64,000 bases of DNA from Lucifuga dentata (Eukaryota > Chordata > Actinopteri > Ophidiiformes > Bythitidae), in the NCBI GenBank assembly GCA_014773175.1, contig VXCM01005622.1:11454-75453 (forward strand), given 5' to 3'. Both the position numbers and the translations under genes were made by a program. Below the pieces are notes generated by a model. It was not told the DNA's origin. It did no database searches and saw nothing but the letters and a program-made list of their open reading frames with translations. Each line of letters begins with the position of its first letter. The first letter of the stretch is position 1. Shown one piece after another: positions 1 through 11,000 of this stretch.

Positions 1-182
1 AGTATCAACAAGTTGATTTTAATAGCAGAATGAACTGAAACCAATGGAGGTCTGGAAGGTAGGAAAAACATTTTTAATTCACTGTTCCAGTAGTATGCTT
101 TGGGAAATGATTGTCAGTAATGTTACATGTATGAAAATTGAATATATTAGGCTCAAACATGTAAAACGGATGGTACGGTCCT
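1..182 (-). mobile_element. TTAA-flanked MITE, copy A (cut by window edge)
   Basis: This is the end of a MITE family with long terminal inverted repeats. It ends in ...GGTACGGTCCT followed by TTAA at 183-186. The left part lies outside the window. It sits in the last intron of the cyclase gene. Confidence 0.8.
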
Positions 183-432
183 TTAACACTGATATGTTCA
201 TATAAGAGGCATCTATGTTTAAAATACAGTATAATACCAGCAGCAGATTTAGCTAAATTTGGTAAAAGCGAACGACTTTTAGCCGTCAGCTACGGTGATA
301 ACCAGGAGTTACGATGCTGTTAGATTTCATATCGATTATGTTAAAGCATGAATACAAACGATTCCAAATATCCCAGAACAAATCAATAAAACAATACATT
401 CCCCCATTTTTTTGTTCTTCCCGTCCACGCAG

Positions 433-578
433 CGCTGAAGATTCACGTGTCGGCGGCGACGCGTGACGTCCTGCTGGAGTTCAACTGTTTCCAGCTGGAG
501 CTGAGAGGAGAGATCGACATCAAGGGCAAAGGCAAGATGACCACCTATTGGCTACTAGGAGAGAGCAGCAGCCAATGA
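433..578 (+). CDS. Last coding exon of a natriuretic-peptide-receptor-type guanylate cyclase (partial gene)
   Basis: A pyrimidine-rich acceptor ending in CAG at 430-432 precedes an open exon that starts inside a codon (CG of an Ala codon) and reads 47 further codons to TGA at 576-578. The peptide contains [14 protein letters not shown] and KGKGKM-TYWLLGE, which is the C-terminal end of the cyclase catalytic domain of the NPR-A/NPR-B receptors. These single-pass membrane enzymes make cGMP on natriuretic peptide binding. HVS, the CFQLELRG block and KGKM are closer to NPR-B (NPR2) than NPR-A as I know them, but fish have several paralogues, so no symbol is given. All other exons lie left of the window. 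It converges on dek. Confidence 0.88.
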
Positions 579-1556
579 CAGCGCCCCATGGAGCGGCGGG
601 CACAGGAAGGAGACGGGGAAAAGTGAAGAGGTCAGAAGTGAGGAGAGAACCTAGGAAAGAAGGGAGTGAAGAGGAGAGCGGAACGGAAGATGGGCGGTGA
701 TGAAGGAGGAAAAGAGAATGGGGAGTTTTGACTGCAGCTGCCAACATGGCCGACAGGAGCGGCGGCGTGAATCCCGTCACGAGTTCCTCCTCAAACAGGA
801 CCTGCCTGAAGCTTCAGCGTCTCCATGACGGGTTTCTGTTCCTGACATCGGAATTTACAACTCTGAGAAAAGTACCTGAACGCAACACTGCAAAAACTAA
901 TAGACATAATGCAGACAAATGAACAGAAGCAGAGGGGGCGGGGCTAAGCAGCCGAGCCTGATTTACCGTGATAATGAAGAAAAAAAAACTGGATGAAAGT
1001 GAAAAATCTGAACATAAAAACTGAATCGAGCTTTTAAGATGAAATATTTCTGAACTCTCATCATAGATTTGACATTTTGTGTTTTTAGGTGTTTTTCTCG
1101 TCTTTTCTGTGTCCCACTGCAGACAGTTTCATTCATTTCCAATCAGAAAAACCCACACTGTTTTTGGATAATTTGGACTTTAACTAATCTTTGTGCACAA
1201 TTACCCAGAAAGCTACAATAACATAATAACAAAGGGCTCGTTTGTTTCAACTTTAATTCGTCTAAACTGAGAAATGATTTCCACACTGTTAAAGTCTGAT
1301 TAAACAGGACAAAGTAGCGTCACGGCGAAACATTTCTGATCATCACACTCAGTGATTATTGATCAGAAATCACTCAGTTTTGATTTTCTGGAACAACTTC
1401 AGTTAATTACAAACTTCTAGTTTACATTTCTAAGTTACAACAACTTTTTTATTTATGTAAAAAAAAAAGTTGGTATTAAATGCACAAGTTAGTAATTTGA
1501 GGGAATGATTTATTAAAAATTTATCCACACATACAGCCCCACTCTACTCACATTAA
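579..1556. other. Presumed 3' UTR and downstream sequence of the cyclase gene
   Basis: No further coding exon is seen on either strand. The first part is purine-rich (about 600-725) and probably transcribed as 3' UTR. No clear polyadenylation site could be chosen. An 86-codon minus ORF at 520-780 lies across the cyclase exon and is a shadow. Confidence 0.4.
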
Positions 1557-2130
1557 AGGACCATACCGCCGATCGTGCATGTTTGAGCCCAATATACAAC
1601 CTGCATACGTATATGTTATGTTACTAACAAACATAAAACCGTATTTTAGTTTTCCTGTTATTTTTTAAAATCCACTAATCTTTCTAAATCAAATATTCAG
1701 GTGATACACTCGCCTTAAAACTCAGCGTTTCACCTTCCAATACTTATACATGATTGTGGAAGGCACTGCGATTTAAATTTCTCAGTAAAAGCCGTCTTCT
1801 CCTGGGACTATATTTCCTGGCGGAGACATACATCGTCTTCTGNATTTCTCAGTAAAAGCCGTCTTCTCCTGGGACTATATTTCCTGGCGGAGACATACAT
1901 CGTCTTCTGGATCAGTAAAATAAAGTTATAGATTATGTGTTTCAAGTTTCTACAAGCTGATTTTTACAGCGTATTAAGAATGAACTAAAGCCAATAGCAG
2001 CCTGGAAAGTAGGGAAAAAAAAAAATCAAAAATTTACTGCTGAAGTAGTAAAGTAGTATATTTTGGGAAACTGTTATCAGTAATGTAACGTGTATGGATT
2101 GTACATACTGGACTCAAACATGCACCGGTA
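1557..2130 (-). mobile_element. TTAA-flanked MITE, copy B (old, diverged)
   Basis: It begins AGGACCATACC directly after TTAA (1553-1556). The interior follows the family in reverse orientation but with many substitutions, and the right end is decayed. A 66-bp direct duplication joined by N at 1843 is an assembly fault. Confidence 0.7.
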
Positions 2131-2701
2131 AGTTGAAGTTGCTTGAGGTTTTGTTTTAAAAACTAAAAGGTCATGAAGCCCCTCAGTATCATAACATGCT
2201 CCTCTGATTGGACGGTTCAGGTTCATCCACAGGGACATTTCTGCAGGACGGACAGGAAGAGATCAGCAAAGATCAAACCACAGCCTCCTGACGACAGGAA
2301 ACCAGCTGCAGGACGTCGTTAGAGACACAACATTTGTCTCTGGTATTTGTATTGGATGAAATGTGTCTTAAAGTGAGATATTTTTCTATAGTTCCATTAT
2401 GTATTTATGTGTAGAATTATGAGCAATGTTTATATAGAAACAAATTCATGGATGAACATCAAGTTTGGGGGGGAAAAATAATCATGAAGAGCTAATTATT
2501 ATGTATCTGTGAACTACAGAGGACCCGCTCATCAATTATCAATAATTTAATAATTCATCTAGTCATTTATTTTAATTTTCCTCTTGTCAATCCTTTTTAT
2601 TTTCACTCCTCCAGCTCTTCTTTTAGCTAAACTTTAGCTTCCGTTCGGTTGGAAATGACCCAAAATGTTTTTAACTGGTAAACTGTTAACACTCATTAGG
2701 T

Positions 2702-2732
<31 letters not shown>

Positions 2733-3367
2733 GAAGTGGTTCCTGACATTTTGTGGGTCAGGTTGTTGAATTAATAAATCATTTGTTTTAAAGAGGCTGA
2801 ACATTTTACCGATGACGTCACAATTCTGTTTAACATTTCAGGATTTTTTTTCCCACAGCTTCTACTTTAACACCATTTTATTCATCAAACTGTTAATTTA
2901 AAGGCCAAAACTGTTTTAAACCTCATTTCTGATTTTCTATTTATGAGGAAAAACAAAGAGGATTTGACTTTTGTTTTTCTCTCTTTTTTTAGACCTCAAA
3001 GCTTAAATCTGCTGTGGTTCGATTTCAAGAGACCAAATGCAGTTTTTAACTCTGCCAGATTCATGAAACATTTATTCTGTTGTAAAAACAGATAAAAGTT
3101 AAATTTAAGTATTTTTTTGTTTTTTTAATCCAGTCAGTACTGAACTAGTTTGACATTAGGAATCCAAGTGCTTTTTAAAACCCTGTTTCGGATTTGTGAA
3201 ACCATTATTCTACTTACAACAAAACCCCAGATAAAAGCAGGTCTGGATTAAAAACTGCTGTGGATGGACTAATTAGCGCTGTCATGGAGGTCATGTTACC
3301 ACCTGTGTTTGTTTTTTGTCTTTTTTTTAAGCAGGGTATCTACAAAATAACTGACTGTGTATTAGAG
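2131..3367. other. Intergenic AT-rich stretch with a (CA)n microsatellite
   Basis: A pure CA run lies at 2702-2729. Otherwise I see only AT-rich sequence with many T and A runs, and no coding signal. Confidence 0.4.
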
Positions 3368-4058
3368 CCATATAAGATGAAAAAATAAATAAAACAAGGG
3401 GTCATTTCGAGTTTTCAAACTTGCAAATTTGTGAGTTTTAAAAGTCTGTATGCTTATGATAATTTGATGATTTTGAAGCACAAGTATTTCTTTATTGCTA
3501 AATCTGATGGAAAAGTATAATTTAATAAGGTCATGTACTGCNGCACAAGTATTTCTTTATTGCTAAATCTGATGGAAAAGTATAATTTAATAAGGTCATG
3601 TACTGCAGACATGGTCACAATGTGAGGCAGTATGATTCCCGTTCTCATTGTTTTCCCTTTTCCATTATTAAAATAATTAAATGATTAAAAAAAAAAGAAA
3701 GATCATTCAACATTAAAAATAATTTCCATTATTTTTTTTAAACTCCCAAATTTGTGAGTTTAAAAACTCGCAAATTTCCAGTTTAAAATCTTGCAATTTT
3801 TTTAAACTAGCAATTTTGCGAATACATGACCTTATTAAATTATACTTTTCCATCGGATTTAGCAATAAAGAAATACTTGTGCTTTTAGTNACATGACCTT
3901 ATTAAATTATACTTTTCCATCGGATTTAGCAATAAAGAAATACTTGTGCTTTTAGTCCAAAATCATCAAATTAGCACAAGCATACTTTTAAAACTGGCAA
4001 ATTTTCAAGTTTTAAAACTCGAAATAACCCCCCCGTTTTTTTTAATCTTATATGGCCT
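3368..4058. repeat. Foldback element with long inverted arms
   Basis: The left part (about 3368-3612) and right part (about 3828-4058) are inverted copies of each other. The ends read GCCATATAAGAT and ATCTTATATGGC. Inside, the stretch starting GCACAAGTATTTCTTTATTG at 3543 is matched on the other strand near 3880-3950 with about one mismatch. The loop is about 210 bp. Each arm contains an N flanked by duplicated sequence (3542 and 3890), so the true arm length is shorter than shown. I recognise no coding sequence and no clear target-site duplication. Confidence 0.8.
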
Positions 4059-5654
4059 GAATAACAGACAGAGGAAGAAGTGATTCAAACTCAGAGGCGA
4101 TCTGAATCATTTTGTGGAACCAGAATAATTTTTTAGCGTATTGTTGTGAGAGGAGAACGGCTGCTTTAAGAACCTGCCATGTGCACTGTGTGTGTGTGTG
4201 TGTAATGCCAGCAAGCGAGNGAACGGCTGCTTTAAGAACCTGCCATGTGCACTGTGTGTGTGTGTGTGTAATGCCAGCAAGCGAGAGCCAGAGACGTGTG
4301 GCAGTGTGTAGAGCAGGTTGATGTTAGCAGGTTAGCATAACTGCTGTAATAGTGACAGTACAACGTTGAGTTTGCTGTAAAATAAAAAGCTGTGGCTCCT
4401 CAGCAAATAAGCAAGAGTCCCTAGTTTTCTGTGGCAGAATGTAGCGACGCGGGTTTAACCCCACAGTTGGTAGTAATTCAGCCCTGCTGGAGACTAAGGC
4501 AGGAAGTTAATGCTATAAAATCAATGCTAATGGGCCGATTTCAATTAAATTTAGCATGGTGCCTTATTTTTATTTTTTATAAATTGGGGATTTTGTTGGC
4601 CTTGGCAGAAAATAGAATCGTATGGAAGCCGAAGGTAACAAAATTCTGCTTCCATAGAACCTCACCTCACATTTTTAACTCAAACTGAACACAATCAAGC
4701 TTTTACTTTTTAGATTTTACTACCTCTTACTGGACTGTGGGCTGTTTTTATATTATAATTTAAAGCTTCTTTCTAAAAGATGGAACCTGAATTTAAACAA
4801 AACTCAAAAAAACCAAAAAAAAAAAAAACCAAAGGTCACCTGACAAAGGTCAGTCACTGTGGATTTCTGTTCAAAATTGAAATTAGTATCAATCCTCCTG
4901 AAATGAATGCGGGCCAAGACAAGTTTGTACTTTTACGTGAGCTTTCTTTAAATAAGTAATCATATTTAGCATTTCATTTTCAGTTATTTTCCAAAGTACA
5001 AAACCTTAAAGATTGAAAAGGTCAAAGGTCAAACAGAGATCCAACATGAAGAAATGAAGCAGATCTGAAAGTTTTTCGAAGCACTTTGACGTTTCACATT
5101 ATTCAAACTTGGAAATGAACTTTCCACGTTTTCTCATGGCACATTTTCCTGCACAAAAACATCACAGAACACATGGAACATTTTGTTCAAAAGGGACATT
5201 TTAATCTGTAAGCAAATTATTGACCACAACTTGTTACATTTAGGACTTGTAAATCAACTTATCGACAAAGAAAAAGAAAACAAAACTGTTTCTCCAAATA
5301 ATAAACTAAAACGGGTGTTAATCAAAAATACCTTTAGCTAATCCAACATTATGTACAAATTTACGTACTGAAATAAAAAAAAAGTAAAGTCGGTCATCAG
5401 AGATGAAAAACAGATCCAAGCAAAAGTTATTTTAAATGCATAAAACAATTCAAACATGACTTTTCCTCACGTCTGACCTGAAAACATCCAGTTTCTCCAC
5501 AATCAGAACAAATACGGTGAAGCTAAATCTTCCGTCAGGTTGCTGATTAAGCTGATCAAACTCTGTTCTGAATTGGCAGAAACAAAATAAATTCATTTCT
5601 GTTTGATTTTGTTAGCAGGAAGCTGCAGCATCAAGGAAGAAATTCGCTTCGGCT
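4059..5654. other. Intergenic stretch between the cyclase gene and dek
   Basis: It holds a GT-rich segment duplicated around N at 4220 and otherwise AT-rich sequence. Nothing coding is supported. Confidence 0.4.
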
Positions 5655-5660
5655 TTTATT
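5655..5660 (-). terminator. Candidate polyadenylation signal of dek (AATAAA)
   Basis: AATAAA reads on the minus strand about 280 bases past the dek stop codon. It is the nearest canonical signal after the stop. Transcript data would be needed to prove use. Confidence 0.4.
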
Positions 5661-5940
5661 TATGAAGCTCGGCCGCTTTTGGAATTTCACTTAAAATGTG
5701 CCAAACATTAAAAAAAAAAAACCACTGCTGTGATGATCTGATTAAAACCGGCGAGTTAATCCAACATCAACGCATGACACATGAAAACATAATCATGTAT
5801 GAAAGAGTCATTAAAAGAAAGTTTGATATTAAACAGATGAAAAGGAGTTTGAGTGAAAAAGTTATTTCCGCTGAAGTTTTTTCCCCTCGTTGCGATTTTT
5901 CTGGCAGCGTGGGACTTTGACTCGCTCCATCTCTGGATCC

Positions 5941-5952
5941 TCATGTGATGAG
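5941..5952 (-). CDS. dek: dek last coding exon, three codons plus stop
   Basis: After the acceptor TCTCCTCACAG the exon reads Leu-Ile-Thr-stop. It joins in phase to ...QTVKS of the previous exon. Human DEK ends ...TTVKELIS, so the LI-(S/T) ending is the expected one. The exon is too short for an ORF finder; without it the protein would appear to run into a GT-repeat intron. Confidence 0.8.
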   Translation of the reverse strand, partial: LIT

Positions 5953-6150
5953 CTGTGAGGAGACATTGAAGAGTTCACCATGAAGTTCAGTGTGAGTTTG
6001 TCGCCCTCTGCTGGCAGCCAGCAGCAACTGCAGCTACAACCGCTTCATATTCAATATCTTTAAAATAACAGTAAGTGTGAAGCTCCGTGAAAGATAAAGA
6101 TGTTTTCTTTACATCTGCACACAAATGCAGTAATTTTCTGTTTGCATCTG

Positions 6151-6181
<31 letters not shown>

Positions 6182-8015
6182 AGAAGGTGCTTACAGATTT
6201 GACCGTCTGTTTTATGAAGTCCTTCCTGCTGGTCAGATCGTGGTTTGGGTACGTGTCATACACCTGAAACAAATGATTTTCTACTTTAATTTTCTAAAAA
6301 CAACAACATTGAACTGTTGCCCATTATTTATACTTTAATGTACAATATATAGAATGTAATGTATGCTGTAATATATGTATATGTAAACAGTCAAGTGTCC
6401 CCTTGAGGCTGTAATTCTCATTACAGTCCAGAAAACAAAACAGTGGGATGAATGTAATGATATGGAGCCCCTAAAGGCACATGAGAGTAAAAAAACATCA
6501 GTGGAAGGAAAAAAATAACGAGTCCTTTTGCGAAATAAATCAATTCTTTTTGTGAGATAAACTTTTTGCGAGATAAATCAAAACTTTTTGGGAGAAGTGA
6601 CCTAGACCCAAGCATCTGAATGTCTTTATGTTTTAGTCCAAGCTCAAAGTAAAACTCTACAAATCGCTCCACTGTTGTCTAGCAATGCGCATTAGAGTGA
6701 CCCAGATAAACTGTCAGACTTCCACTCAATGAAGGGTCAAATTTTGCATTATCTCGCAAAACATTTGAGTTATAACACAATAGAGATAATGCTATAGTCA
6801 CAGATTTTTTTTCCCTCTTATGTCCCCTTAGGGGTTCCATAGTGCGATGTCATTTGTCATTAAAACAAAAAACCTAAATGACCTAAATGTGTTTAAAAAA
6901 AAAAAAAAAAACNTAAAAAAAAAAAAAAAAACCCTGTTAAATGTGGTGGATTGGTCTTTTCTGTGTTTTTGGCGTGGACTTATTTGGTTGGTTGTGTTTG
7001 GTTGTGTTTTGTTGAGAGCGCTGACCTTCTGGTAGATCTGCTTCATGGTCAGCTCGTCCAGGCTGTTCTCCTCCAGCAGCTTCTGCACCGTCTGCTTCAG
7101 CTGCTGGTCGCTCGGCACTTTTTTTCTGACCAAGTTGATGAGCGGTTCGCCGTCGTCTGTGCTGTCCTCTGCCAGAGAAACAGCACACTCAACGCGGGGC
7201 TTCTGGCAGCGGTTTTTATAAATATTTTAAACGATATGGTATTGTGAGGGCGTGGATACGAGCCGCTCACCTGCATTTTCGTTCTCTTTGTGGCTGCTGC
7301 TGTCGGCTTTCTTGGTTTTGGCGGCCGGTTTGGCTTTCTTCTTTTTGGACTGTAAAAATTTTAAAAAAGAGAAAAAAAAAAAAATTCACGAACATCTTCA
7401 ACAAAACCAAGTTTGCACAAGCTCTCTGTGTTACGCCAGATCAAACTTTAATAATAAATTTATTCTCCAGGTGCAGATATGAATACAGCGAAAAATCTCA
7501 AAAAGAGAAATGATTTTGAATGAAAAACATGGAAGTCACATGGAAGGTGTGATTTTTTTTCATATAAAACTTTCACTGGAGTTGATTGTTATAATCATAC
7601 AGCAATATTCATATGATTGAATCTGTTTTGGAGCGTTTGGAGTCTCACCTTCTTGTCGGCGTTGCTCTCATCGTCGGCCTCCGATTGGTCAGAATCCTGC
7701 TTCTTCGCTCTCTTTCTTGGAGGAGCCGCCATCTTCTTCTTCGCTGGCGGTCTCTGCCGCTTCGCCGGGGCCGATTTCTTCACGGCAGTTTTGCCTCTTT
7801 GCTTTGATTTAGGAGACTGATGCATAAAAAAAGATTTAGTCTCATTTTATGGCTCCATTAAGCTGCTAATAAAATAATCAATATGACTCTTAAATTTACT
7901 GTTGTCTTAATGAGTAAAGTTCTAGTAAGGAAATGAAACCACAAATAATTCATTTTAAGAAGTGAATAATCAAAATCAAAGCTTAATTTCTAGGTTTGTG
8001 GTGGAACCTCACATC

Positions 8016-8048
<33 letters not shown>

Positions 8049-11000
8049 TTCATCGTCTGTGTCAGAAGGGTCTTTTTCCTCCTCCTCCTCCTCCTCCCCG
8101 GACTCCTTGGATTTGTCCAGCTGCTCCTCCTCGTCTTTCTCCGACGGTTTCTCTTCAGCATCGGAGCCGTCAGCCTCGGCTGAAGCTCCTGCCTTCTCAT
8201 CTTCCTCGTCTTCATCACTGCTGGAGTCCATGACGATGGCTTTGGATTTGCTTCCCGTTTTGGATTTTTTGGGGCTGGACGAGGAGCTCCTGGGCTTCGG
8301 CTTGCCCTTTTTCTTGGTCTTGGCCTTCGAGTCGTTGCCTGACAGCTTCTTCTTCGATCTCCTCTTTTTCTTTGAGATCACACGCTGACGGAAAACAACA
8401 ACACAGCAAGTGAAGCGACGGAAACAACGAGAAACTTCCCCTTTCTTAAACTTCCTGATTGGGCAAATGAATAAATCCTAAAGTTTGAGGTTGAATTTCA
8501 TCTGCTGCTAAAGTCTGAACTTGTTAATTCTATATACACGACCGCTCAAAAGTGTGGAATCACTAGTGATTTTCACAGTCAATTTTTCCAGGAAAACTAG
8601 TTTAGTTTCATATGTATGTATGTATACAATGATACTATATGTCTGTTAGTATTTTGCACCTACAGGTTTAAAATAATTTGCAAGAAGATGTAAAAAAATT
8701 AAGACATTTTATAATTGTCCAGAATGCTGACATGAGCTGTAGATGATTCCAGATTCCTGTAGAGAAGCTGTATGTGGTTCAGAGATTATTAGGAAATTCT
8801 AGATTATTCCCTGATGCCTTACAAACTGATGCTGAATATTTACAAAGAGAGATTAAATCTCACTAAAATACTGTTATTTAGCATTTAAGCACTTTGAAGT
8901 ACCAAATAAAACATCTTAAAATACATTTTGGTGTTTGTTTCATGTAATTTAAAAAACACCATTATTGAATAAAATAGCAAGAACTGCTTAAATAAGTTAT
9001 TCCAAACTTTGGAGCAGTCGTGTTTATTAAATAATACGCACGGCGTTTCTCTCGACAATAAATCAAAGGAAAGCAAACAGAATAAAGACATGCGTCTCAC
9101 CTTCCCGCTGCTTTTGGGTGAAGTGAGGAAGGTCAGGATTTTCTCCACCAGATCTGACTGGCTTCCTTTCTGCTCCAGATCCAGAACCTTACAGATGAAT
9201 CTCAGTTTGGAGCAGGTAAACTTTGAATTCCTGCAACCAACAAACACCATCTCAGCTCCTGTTGAACTCAGCGTGGATTTGGTTGTGATTTGTGGTTTTG
9301 GATCGATGTCGTTGCGTCTCTTACTCTTGGATGAATTCTCTGATAGGAAATGGCTTTTTTCAACTCTGCTGTTATTCTCGTGTTTTAAACTAAAATAATA
9401 CTGCGGCATAATGACTGTTTCCATGATTATCTTTTTTTTTGATTAACCATTTCTTTTATGAAATGTCACAGAAAAAAATGGTCAAAAAACACCATCAAGC
9501 CTTCAGAGCACACACAGTTATTTAATGTGCAATGAAATCAAACAGAGAAAAGCAGCATGATTACTGGAATAAGTGAAACCAGGAAATTTTTGAGTTTTCT
9601 TTGACTTTATCAATTAACCGATTACTAAAATGACCGATCTTTTTCATTGTTTCTGCACTAAGAAACACTTTTGTTTTTGACTGCGTGATCGGTTGATGAT
9701 ATACAGCAAGGTCCAAAAGTCTGAAATGCTTCTAGTTTGCACTTTTTGAATTTAATACAAGATTTTTCATTACAAATGATAATATCATCTTAACAATTTG
9801 AATGAAAAGTTGAATCTTTGAAAAATGTCCATGAATGTCAGAATATCTTAGTGGTTGGTTTGTCCCCCCTTTTGCTTTAAAGGACCATACCATCCATTTT
9901 TCATGTTTGAGCCTAATATATTCAATTTTCTTACACATAACGTTACTGACAATCATTTCATACTACTGGAACGGTGAATTAAAAATGTTTTTCCTACCTT
10001 CCAGACCTCCATTGGTTTCAGTTCATTCTGCTATTAAAATCAACTTGTTGATACTTGAAACGTTCTTGGGATAGGTAATCCATCATCACCAACAAGATGT
10101 GTATTCAGGTNNNNNNNNNNNNNNNNNNNNNNNNNNNNNNNNNNNNNNNNNNNNNNNNNNNNNNNNNNNNNNNNNNNNNNNNNNNNNNNNNNNNNNNNNN
10201 NNNNNNNNNNNNNNNNNNNNNNNNNNNNNTAACTATTAGCAGGAGAAACATGGATTTTTAAGGTGGGTGTATCACTTGAATATTTGATTTTGAAAGATTA
10301 AGAGATTTTGCAAAATATCAGGAAAGCTGAAATATGGTTTTATCCTTTGGAAATGATTGTCAGTAATGTAACATGTATGAAAATTGAATATATTAGGCTC
10401 AAACATGCAAAATGGATGGTGCAGTCCTTTAAAGACAGCATTACTCCAGCTGGCATGGACTCCACACGTCTGTAAAAACCTGGTGAGCCACGTTATCCAG
10501 CATGATGTGACAATGTCCCAAAGAGCTTCTATGACGTCAGACTTTCTGATTATTTCCACATTTACATGGAAAACATCACAGATTTTACATGTGGTCTCAG
10601 ACTTTTGGACCCTGCTGTTTATTTCTTTCACCTGTGAATTCTCTCAGAAAGTCTGAAATGAAAACTGAAGAAGCAAAGTTTAAACACTTAAACCTACTTG
10701 AGAAGTTTGTCTCGTTTCTTGTTGAACTGTTCGCTGTCCATGTCAAACGGAAAGCCGCTGAACAGCCGCAGGTTCTTCTTCATCGTGGAAATCTGATATA
10801 AAAAACAATATGCAAGGCATTTAATTCTGCTCCAAAATAAAAATAAAAAATAAGCATTTTGTCATTTCTTGGTGGAACTGAAATGTCGTGTAATATCAAG
10901 ATTTTACATGCTCACCTAAACAAACTTGTGTTTTAGTGTTTTCAGACTAGCAGGTCGTTTGCTTTGGTCCTAATCAGGGAATAAATTGTTACAATCCTGC

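Larger units (their letters stand above)
9704..10617. mobile_element. Tc1/mariner-like element, host of MITE copy C
   Basis: The ends read CAGCAAGGTCCAAAAGTCTG and, on the other strand, CAGCAGGGTCCAAAAGTCTG. A TA precedes the left end. The interior matches that of the element near 33520 in another gene, including CAAATGATAATATCATCTTA. A TTAA-flanked MITE is inserted at 9881-10428. No open transposase frame remains. Confidence 0.7.
9231..10697 (-). other. dek intron carrying a Tc1-like element, a TTAA MITE and the large assembly gap
   Basis: The elements are listed separately. The rest is AT-rich with no coding signal. Confidence 0.6.

Noticed and set aside
6087..6338. ORFs reading VCVCVCV or THTHTH
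   Set aside because: They are translations of the GT microsatellite; the same applies near 54378-54750 and 23609-23896.
7983..8388. Plus-strand Ser-rich ORF opposite the dek acidic exon
   Set aside because: It is the antisense shadow of Glu/Asp/Lys codons in dek.
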